From Spirochaetota bacterium (GTDB lineage: Bacteria > Spirochaetota > JAHITG01), in assembly GCA_018817865.1 (NCBI GenBank), contig JAHITG010000040.1, positions 1-12,276 on the forward strand: a DNA stretch of 12,276 nucleotides, given 5' to 3'. A program made the position numbers and the translations under genes. Shown here piece after piece: positions 1-5,384 of this stretch. The first letter of the stretch is position 1; each line of letters begins with the position of its first letter. Below the pieces are notes generated by a model. It was given only the letters and a program-made list of their open reading frames with translations. It made no database searches and was not told where the DNA came from.

Positions 1-1
1 C

Positions 2-541
2 TTTCCGCCGGTCTGGATCAGCGCTGATTCGATCTCAGCAAATCAGATCGACCTGCACTGGGAGGACCAGCTGAACGAGACAAGCTGTACTCTTTTCAGA
101 AATCTGGTCAACAATTCCAATACTGCTACCAATATAGCCTTTCTGGGAGCCAACATCACTAACTACAGTGATATGAACTGCCAGCCGGCCACAATGTACT
201 ATTACTGGCTAAAAGCATATAATACTTATGGTGCTTCAAAATTTTCCGTGACTATTTCCAATCTAACGCGTCCTGCTGCCATACAGTGGATATATGCCCG
301 TGCCCTGTCAACCAACCAGACTGAGCTGCTATGGCGAGACGTACAGAATGAAACAAGCTATACTCTATATCGAAATACGGAAATTAATACTAATACCGCT
401 ATTATAGTAACCGGAGTTGGAGCCAATATTACTAATAGTTTTGATACGAACCTGATATCCGATGTGACCTATTATTACTGGCTGAAAGCCTATGCTCTGT
501 CCGGGGACTCAGCATTCTCAGCTCCGATCTCTATTAAAGTA
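2..541 (+). repeat. Tandem Fn3-like coding repeat, 273-bp period
   Basis: Two coding repeats lie in the same frame: AACGAGACAAGC at 74 matches AATGAAACAAGC at 347, and the TATTACTGG codons at 200 and 473 are also 273 bp apart. The first copy is cut by the window edge, so more copies may lie upstream. The DNA has diverged mostly at synonymous or surface positions, as in old Fn3 domain duplications. Confidence 0.75.
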
Positions 542-1186
542 GGTAACAATATTATATCCTCTATCCTCTTCCCGGAGAATAATTCCTTTATAGATGCAGT
601 AAGCTTTTTTAAAGGCGGTGTCGTTTCTCCGGTAACCCTGCAGGATGAAGAAACTCTGCTTCAACGTATGTCCGATCAAAAATATTTTAGCGGGACCGAA
701 TGGCAGGATAATGAGATATGGCTAAACTGCACCGGAACAACGAACTGGCTGTATTCACTTACAACAGATAAGATCTTTGACTACGGATTCCAATACACTA
801 TTAAAGCCCGGGGAAGGGACATCTACGGTCTTACTGAATCCAAATATCCCTCTGTTCTCTTCACATTTGTCTATTCCACGGATTTCAAGCATTCATTATG
901 TAATTATCCTAATCCATTCTATCCGGATAGTCAGCACGCTTCCGATAACAAAACTACTATTGAATACTTCCTCAGTGAAAACAGGGATGTTAAGATCTAT
1001 ATTTATGCCATTAATGGTGAATTGGTTAAGAAATGGGCAGGGGCAGAGTATGGTCAGATGGGACTGCACAGAGTACTATGGGATGGTAAAAATGAAAATG
1101 GTATGCTGGTAGCCAGCAGTGTCTACATGCTGGTGGTTACAGCGGACAATGAAAAGCAGATCGAAAAGATCCTGGTCGTCCGATAA
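2..1186 (+). CDS. Secreted Fn3-repeat protein with T9SS/FlgD-Ig-like C-terminal domain (5' partial)
   Basis: The reading frame is open from base 2, so the N-terminus and any signal peptide lie outside the window. Two fibronectin-III-like units repeat with a 91-codon (273 bp) period: NETSCTLFRN recurs as NETSYTLYRN, and YYYWLKAY occurs in both (codons from 197 and 470). An Ig-like segment follows (about 545-870; FPENNS, a WxxxEIW-like stretch, FQYTIKARGRDIYG). The last ~95 residues start with NYPNPF (from 902) and continue through TTIEYFLSE, VKIYIYAINGELV, WDGKNENG and VASSVYMLVV. That is the pattern of T9SS type A sorting and FlgD-Ig-like domains. In the families these mark exported, cell-surface proteins; the repeats are probably adhesive or structural, with no catalytic motif visible. 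It converges on the next gene with a 54-bp gap. Class assignment is firm; the actual substrate or role is unknown. Confidence 0.85.
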   Translation, partial: FPPVWISADSISANQIDLHWEDQLNETSCTLFRNLVNNSNTATNIAFLGANITNYSDMNCQPATMYYYWLKAYNTYGASKFSVTISNLTRPAAIQWIYARALSTNQTELLWRDVQNETSYTLYRNTEINTNTAIIVTGVGANITNSFDTNLISDVTYYYWLKAYALSGDSAFSAPISIKVGNNIISSILFPENNSFIDAVSFFKGGVVSPVTLQDEETLLQRMSDQKYFSGTEWQDNEIWLNCTGTTNWLYSLTTDKIFDYGFQYTIKARGRDIYGLTESKYPSVLFTFVYSTDFKHSLCNYPNPFYPDSQHASDNKTTIEYFLSENRDVKIYIYAINGELVKKWAGAEYGQMGLHRVLWDGKNENGMLVASSVYMLVVTADNEKQIEKILVVR

Positions 1187-1212
1187 AAGAGTGGAGATAA
1201 GAGATCAGGAGC

Positions 1213-1225
1213 AGGGGACACCCCT
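1213..1225. terminator. Weak GC hairpin between convergent genes
   Basis: AGGGG-ACA-CCCCT forms a 5-bp G+C stem with a 3-base loop in the 54-bp gap between the convergent ends of the Fn3 protein gene and the signal-peptide protein gene. A short T-rich run (TTATTC) follows on the plus strand. Placement suits a shared terminator, but the stem is short and there is no real U-tract, so this is only a possibility. Confidence 0.25.
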
Positions 1226-1240
1226 TATTCATTCAAATGC

Positions 1241-2071
1241 TTAATCTTCAAATTCATTAAAAAATATTGTCAGGATCACATTCACTTCACCTTTTGAGAG
1301 GCTGATCTTCTTTTTATCCAGCTCGTCCCTGATCCTGCTGATGGTGATCATTGGGTCGGCCTTTTTTAAAGCAACGACCTGGTCGATCACATTCCTTGAT
1401 ATCTTCTCATCATTGATAAGTGTGATCACGGCCCACTGGAGCATGCTGTTCTCTTTCCTCAGTTTATCGATATCATCTTGAAGTAAATTCAATTTGGAAA
1501 GAAAATATTCAGGATCTCGTTTCTGAATATAGGCAATGGGATTCTTCAGAGCTTCCATTATCTTCTCACACAGCTTTGCCGGGTCAATAAAAAAGCCTTT
1601 GATCCTGATAAACATATTATCCTTCATGATCCTGAAATTATATTGCAGCGAATCCGTATAGGTAAAGAACATTCCTGCCGGCAGATTTTGTGAAATATTG
1701 GTTCCGCTGTAAAGAAACTCTGATGGCAGGAGAGAAATCTTCAATTCATTTTCCGTAACAATAAACTTCAGTTCCAGGATCTGTAAGCCGACCCAGCTGA
1801 AAAAGTCATTCTTTAATTTCAGAATATTCCTGACAACACGGTCAGGAAACGCAGCCGGATGGAGCACACTGAAGATATGTCCAGCTTTATCCTTTAATTT
1901 TATTTCAGTCTCAGTTTCCATATTGGTGGTTGTAAGAACTGTGATCTCTTCATTACTGTCGATCCTCTGGATCTCATCTTCGGTCCAGCTGAATGATAGG
2001 ACAGGGGCAACCGGAAGCATTATAAAAAAACAGACAGCCAGAAATGTAATAAATAATATATTTCTTTGCAT
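1241..2071 (-). CDS. Exported protein of unknown function, third gene of the cyclase operon
   Basis: The 276-residue product is not a family I recognise. Residues 1-26 form a clear signal peptide: MQRN, a long hydrophobic core, then PVLS before FSW as a likely cleavage site. It therefore probably acts in the periplasm or on the outer surface. The middle is mixed beta/alpha and rich in hydrophobic/charged alternation (about 30-170). Around 190-212 a short leucine-rich coiled coil is visible (LSKLNLLQDDIDKLRKEN). The C-terminus (about 215-276) is helical and charged and ends in NEFED. The ATG is preceded by AAAAGGAG five bases upstream, which overlaps the stop of the membrane coiled-coil gene; only 2 bp separate the two genes, implying translational coupling. 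Its position after a cyclase and a membrane coiled-coil protein suggests a partner in the same envelope process. That role is inference. Confidence 0.8.
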   Translation of the reverse strand: MQRNILFITFLAVCFFIMLPVAPVLSFSWTEDEIQRIDSNEEITVLTTTNMETETEIKLKDKAGHIFSVLHPAAFPDRVVRNILKLKNDFFSWVGLQILELKFIVTENELKISLLPSEFLYSGTNISQNLPAGMFFTYTDSLQYNFRIMKDNMFIRIKGFFIDPAKLCEKIMEALKNPIAYIQKRDPEYFLSKLNLLQDDIDKLRKENSMLQWAVITLINDEKISRNVIDQVVALKKADPMITISRIRDELDKKKISLSKGEVNVILTIFFNEFED

Positions 2072-2073
2072 TG

Positions 2074-3351
2074 CTACTCCTTTTGTAATTGAATTAATAT
2101 TTTATCAAAGGGTTGCATCTCTTTATCCTTCTCAAGCTCAACAATTTCAGCTTTTATTTCACCCGCCATCTTGAATAGTTTAACTTTTCCGATGTATTCA
2201 TCATCGCTTCTGAAAACCAGTCCGATCGTACCCGAAGAGATATCATGGATCTTGCGAATAAAGACAAGGACATTTCCCTTATCTGAGGGATCAACAATAT
2301 AGCCTGTTTCAGACTGATCCTGGGCCAGATAGCTGAACGCACGATTATAATTATTTAAAAGCAAGCTTTTTTCCGCCAGTCTGCTCCAGAGCTCCTCATA
2401 ATCATTGATTATAGCCTTGGAAACATACTCAAGCCTGTAAAGAGAGGGAGCCACAGAATTTTGATAAGGGATCTTCCTCAGCCGGCTGATGATCATGTTC
2501 TGCTGGGAGATATTCTTCCGAAGTATATTAAAATCAGTCTTGGAAAAGATCTGCTTTCTTTCTATATCGGGCTCGAAACTCTTCAGGCGAAGAGACTGGT
2601 GTTCATCAACAGCAGGTTTCTCGTGGATCACCTGCAGTAAGGACTGGGAACTGAAATACGGATTGTACTTCATGATCAATTCCTGTTTCTGCTTCTCCAT
2701 TTTGATCTTATGGAGCCGCTTAAAATTATTGACCATCTCTTCAGCTTTATCAGCTGTCTCCTTCAGCTTGGAGTCATATTTATCAATATCACCCTGTATA
2801 GAATTGATCTGACTTCTCTTCTCGAATATTTGATTTTTATACTTCGTGTTGACCTGGGCAACGGCTTTATTCTCATCTGCTGTAATCCCTTTTACGAGTT
2901 CTTTCGTTTTTCTTGCAGAATAGCCCTTCTTATAGACTTCTTCTCTTTTATCAGAATATTTCTTCCTGACTTTCTGTATCTCTTTCTGAAGCCGGATCTT
3001 CACTTCGGAAAGCTGATTTTGAGCCGTATCCATCTTATTCTCATTCTTCTTCACGTTATCCAGGATCTCATTCAGTTTAATGTCTGCAAAATCACTGATC
3101 TGAAATGTGATCCTCCGATCCTGGTTTCTTATATAGGAAGTGATGATCAAGGCAAATATTACTACGCCAAGAATGAATCCACCTGCCCATGCATAAAAAA
3201 CATAATCTTTATTCTTTCTTGTCTTGGCAAACTCATCATTTAAATTGTATACTCTTGTTTTATCATCCAGATTAACAAGATCATCTTTCAGGAACAATTT
3301 TTTACTTTTTGAAATAATGCTCTGTTCTTTTACTTTGTCGTCATCGCCCAT
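2074..3351 (-). CDS. Single-pass membrane coiled-coil protein, second gene of the cyclase operon
   Basis: From the ATG at 3351 the product has 425 residues. A hydrophilic, Lys-rich N-terminus (1-50) precedes one hydrophobic helix (about 51-73, YVFYAWAGGFILGVV...). A long charged heptad-like region follows (about 95-230, many Lys/Glu/Gln), then a mixed region. The last ~70 residues read as a small beta domain (VLVFIRKIHDISSGTIGLVF, DEYIGKVKLFKM, FDKILIQLQ). That beta pattern recalls FlgT-C-like barrels of bacterial envelope proteins, but I would not assign it. Likely topology is N-in with the coiled coil outside; this is inferred. An ATG at 3363 gives four more residues, but there AAAAGG abuts the start codon; from 3351 the same purine run has usable spacing. 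The gene overlaps the 3' end of the cyclase gene by 22 bp. I do not recognise the family. Confidence 0.8.
   Translation of the reverse strand: MGDDDKVKEQSIISKSKKLFLKDDLVNLDDKTRVYNLNDEFAKTRKNKDYVFYAWAGGFILGVVIFALIITSYIRNQDRRITFQISDFADIKLNEILDNVKKNENKMDTAQNQLSEVKIRLQKEIQKVRKKYSDKREEVYKKGYSARKTKELVKGITADENKAVAQVNTKYKNQIFEKRSQINSIQGDIDKYDSKLKETADKAEEMVNNFKRLHKIKMEKQKQELIMKYNPYFSSQSLLQVIHEKPAVDEHQSLRLKSFEPDIERKQIFSKTDFNILRKNISQQNMIISRLRKIPYQNSVAPSLYRLEYVSKAIINDYEELWSRLAEKSLLLNNYNRAFSYLAQDQSETGYIVDPSDKGNVLVFIRKIHDISSGTIGLVFRSDDEYIGKVKLFKMAGEIKAEIVELEKDKEMQPFDKILIQLQKE
2077..2084 (-). promoter_or_regulatory. Shine-Dalgarno overlapping the preceding gene's stop
   Basis: On the minus strand AAAAGGAG ends five bases before the ATG at 2071 and runs directly into the TAG stop of the upstream membrane coiled-coil gene. 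It fixes the start of the signal-peptide protein and indicates that ribosomes finishing one gene can reinitiate on the next. Confidence 0.8.
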
Positions 3352-5021
3352 ATGCCGTTCCATCCTTTTGGAGCAGTTGCACTTTTCGTTCTGGAAATAA
3401 ATACTTCTGCCAGTGAAAATTTACAGCTTTTAAAATATTTATTGGCTTTGGCCCAGTTCCCTTTATAATATAACTGTAATCCCTGTGAAAATTGCGTAAC
3501 CTCATTTTTAAGGCTCTTATTCATATCCTGATGCAGGATCGGCCAGTAAATGGTTTTTCCGATGGTTTTACCCTTGACCTGTACCTTATCGATCTCTAAA
3601 AAAGTGATCTTATGTCCGGATATATTCTTCTCAACATCATTCTTTATATATTCACTGCAGATAACAGGGACCTGATATATCCTGGTCAATCCTTCCAGGC
3701 GTGAGGCTGAGTTGACATTGTCCCCGATAACCGTATTGGTCATTCTCACGTAAGAACCGATGTTCCCGTAAAAGACCTCTCCACCGTCCAGGCCGACACC
3801 GATCTCAAGAAGAACCGCCTTAAAAACCTTCTCTTCAAAGGAGGTCAGTTTCCCTGATCTCTTTACAATCTCTGCTTTTCGTTTATGCATCTTCATCCTG
3901 AGCAATCCGCTCACTTCCTGAAGTTTATATGCGGAAAGAACAGCCTGATAGGATTTGTTCTCACCAGCCAGGCTCAAGGTACCGAAGACAGCCAGAATGG
4001 CATCTCCAATGATAGAACCGATGATCCCCTTCTGAGCCAGTATCTCACGGATCGCTTTGTCATAATGCATGTTAAGAAGCTTAATAATATCCGTTCCTAA
4101 TGTTTCCGTGATAAAGGTAAAGCTCTTGATATCCGAAAAGAGGACGGCCAGCTCCTGCTGGCTTCCTTCCAACCTGATCTCCCTCTCCTGATACGCCCTC
4201 ATGGCAACATCCCTGGTAGCAAATTTTCGGAAGATGGTAACGAGGTTATCGATCGTATTGGAAAGTGAATTAAAGGCAATACCCAGGAATGTAATATCAT
4301 CATTCGGTGCATTTTTAAGGTCAATGATCTCCATCTTCTGATTCTCTATCATCTTCATGATGCCGGATGAGATGATCCTTATGAACCTCAAAATATATCG
4401 TAATAATAAGATACCTACGAACGCACTGGCCAGAGTGATAATAATGCTTATCCAGAAGGTCTTCCAGAATATTGCTGTTGATTCCCTATAAAACTCATTC
4501 CGTTCTTCCGCCCGCAAAATAAAGACCTTCCATTTATCATTATATTTATAGAGACCAAAATAGGATTCATTATTGAATTCAAAATGAAGAAATCCCTGCT
4601 CAATATTCTGCCCCAAGTTCTTATTCATCAGATCTAAGGTCTTTTTATCTTCAAAGGTCTCCAGCTGTTTTATCATGGATGATTGAATGAAGAGATTACC
4701 GTTTGACCTGATCGCCAGAACCACGGCTTTTTTATTCTTCAGTATGTTGATCCCCTTCTCTTCGATATTGACCTTGGATCCCTTCATATCTTTTGTATAA
4801 TCATATATTTCGTACTGGGTATTATAGAACTCATATAAAGATTTAAGGTCTTTCACCAGAAGGTCTTTCATCAGTTTGGTAAGAGCACTGCGATTGTATA
4901 TCATATTGATATAATTAGAACTGAGGTTGGATATTAAAATGAAGAGCGTAAAAATGAAAACAATTTTTAAGGTGACAGGAACAATGCGTGTGTTATTGAT
5001 CTTTTTCCCGAATAAATCCAT
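3330..5021 (-). CDS. Membrane-bound class III adenylate/guanylate cyclase
   Basis: The 563-residue protein has an N-terminal membrane helix (about 16-33), a ~150-residue extracytoplasmic sensor region (35-180), and a second helix (about 187-210). A HAMP-like linker leads to a class III cyclase domain (about 287-495). Metal-binding Asp297 (LFSDIKSF) and Asp340 (IIGDAILAVFG) are present, as are the transition-state pair Asn437 and Arg441 (DNVNSASRLEGL). The substrate-recognition positions are Ser336 where Lys is usual and Thr430 where Asp is usual; Thr is the class IIIb pattern, Ser is not typical. A long charged insert (about 352-402) separates the two halves. A TPR-like stretch (FSQGLQLYYKGNW, from 511) precedes the end. 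It probably makes cAMP or cGMP from ATP or GTP at the inner membrane in response to an external cue. The ATG has no clear Shine-Dalgarno. It is first in an operon with the two envelope proteins. Confidence 0.93.
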   Translation of the reverse strand: MDLFGKKINNTRIVPVTLKIVFIFTLFILISNLSSNYINMIYNRSALTKLMKDLLVKDLKSLYEFYNTQYEIYDYTKDMKGSKVNIEEKGINILKNKKAVVLAIRSNGNLFIQSSMIKQLETFEDKKTLDLMNKNLGQNIEQGFLHFEFNNESYFGLYKYNDKWKVFILRAEERNEFYRESTAIFWKTFWISIIITLASAFVGILLLRYILRFIRIISSGIMKMIENQKMEIIDLKNAPNDDITFLGIAFNSLSNTIDNLVTIFRKFATRDVAMRAYQEREIRLEGSQQELAVLFSDIKSFTFITETLGTDIIKLLNMHYDKAIREILAQKGIIGSIIGDAILAVFGTLSLAGENKSYQAVLSAYKLQEVSGLLRMKMHKRKAEIVKRSGKLTSFEEKVFKAVLLEIGVGLDGGEVFYGNIGSYVRMTNTVIGDNVNSASRLEGLTRIYQVPVICSEYIKNDVEKNISGHKITFLEIDKVQVKGKTIGKTIYWPILHQDMNKSLKNEVTQFSQGLQLYYKGNWAKANKYFKSCKFSLAEVFISRTKSATAPKGWNGIWAMTTK

Positions 5022-5074
5022 TTTTTAAATAAAAAACCCTAATACCTGCAAAAGATGTTCCCCTCCGAAGTACG
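5022..5074 (-). promoter_or_regulatory. Leader of the cyclase mRNA with a displaced SD-like GGAGGGG
   Basis: In the predicted leader, GGAGGGG (5066-5060) sits about 38 bases before the cyclase ATG, too far to serve it. Nine bases after it is a TTG (5051) that opens an 8-codon frame ending at a TAA six bases before the ATG, in the same phase as the cyclase. This could be a tiny leader ORF feeding ribosomes to the cyclase, or chance. Immediately upstream of the ATG there is only an A+T-rich run. Confidence 0.2.
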
Positions 5075-5080
5075 GACTAT

Positions 5081-5108
5081 AAAATAATATAATCAATAAT
5101 AATGTCAA
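5081..5108 (-). promoter_or_regulatory. Sigma70-like promoter of the cyclase operon
   Basis: On the minus strand a perfect TTGACA (5108-5103) is followed after 16 bp by TATTTT (5086-5081). The start site would fall near 5074, leaving a leader of about 50 bases before the cyclase ATG. It is the best promoter match upstream of the three-gene operon and lies between the operon and the hairpin array, so the array would not be in this transcript. Confidence 0.55.
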
Positions 5109-5115
5109 CCTTTTT

Positions 5116-5188
5116 TTGAAAAAGTTATATTCGAAAAGAAATTAAAATGCATGTAATGCATTTTAATTTCTTAACTCTACTTTTTCAA
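5116..5188. repeat. Long imperfect inverted repeat (hairpin)
   Basis: An inner perfect 17-bp stem (5136-5152 with 5156-5172, AAGAAATTAAAATGCAT against its complement) closes on a 3-base GTA loop. An outer 10-bp stem, TTGAAAAAGT (5116-5125) with ACTTTTTCAA (5179-5188), is separated from it by short asymmetric internal loops. The right arm runs into the first unit of the 90-bp tandem repeat. It lies just upstream of the cyclase promoter and could end transcription from the phosphatase gene, though it is very A+T-rich. Confidence 0.75.
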
Positions 5189-5320
5189 TTCCAAGTGCAC
5201 TTAACATTGCACTTGGAATATATTAATGCATCTCAAATCTTGTTAATGCATTTTAGGTTCTTACCCTTACTTTTTCAATTCCAAGTGCATTTAACAATGC
5301 ACTTGGAATTTTTTAATGCA
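5153..5320. repeat. Two-copy tandem repeat, 90-bp period, each unit with a hairpin
   Basis: Unit A (5153-5230) and unit B (5243-5320) are about 78 bp each and 90 bp apart. Both run TAATGCATTTTA, then CTTTTTCAATTCCAAGTGCA, an 8-base TTAACA-containing spacer, TGCACTTGGAAT, and end TTAATGCA. Unit A holds a 12-bp stem (5188-5199 with 5208-5219); unit B holds a perfect 15-bp stem (5277-5291 with 5296-5310) on a TAAC loop, followed by a T-run. The hairpin arms are the best conserved part. The flanking TTAATGCA words make it look like a short duplicated mobile or REP/MITE-like element. Confidence 0.8.
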
Positions 5321-5364
5321 CTTCGGATTAAATGCTTATTAACCTTTTAAAATTTTTCAGACAT

Positions 5365-5378
5365 CCTTATATATAAGG
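5365..5378. repeat. 14-bp perfect palindrome after the phosphatase stop
   Basis: CCTTATATATAAGG is a perfect dyad starting six bases beyond the TAA of the phosphatase gene. On that transcript it could fold only into a short hairpin without a good loop, so a protein-binding site or chance is as likely as a terminator. An A/T-rich stretch follows it. Confidence 0.4.
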
Positions 5379-5384
5379 TTCTCC

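Larger units (their letters stand above)
5022..5384. other. Gene-free regulatory/repeat region
   Basis: No believable gene lies in this 363-bp stretch. It holds, from left to right, the cyclase leader and promoter, the long imperfect hairpin, the two 90-bp-period repeat units, and the palindrome next to the phosphatase stop. An open frame across 5147-5350 only mirrors the DNA repeat, whose 90-bp period happens to be a multiple of three. Confidence 0.7.

Noticed and set aside
2710..3243. 177-codon open frame on the plus strand
   Set aside because: It lies wholly antisense to the membrane coiled-coil gene, whose protein has a coherent domain layout and is joined to its neighbours; the plus-strand frame is a shadow.
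3330..3432. Frameshift at the cyclase C-terminus
   Set aside because: The end PKGWNGIWAMTTK is in frame and looks like a natural ending after the TPR-like stretch, so no break is needed.
5153..5320. CRISPR-like array
   Set aside because: Only two ~78-bp units with a ~12-bp gap; unit size, spacer size and copy number do not fit a CRISPR array, and no cas gene is near.
5147..5350. Open frame encoding a 67-residue peptide with an internal 30-residue repeat
   Set aside because: The peptide repeat simply mirrors the 90-bp DNA repeat, whose hairpin arms dominate the sequence; composition is unlike a real protein and there is no Shine-Dalgarno.
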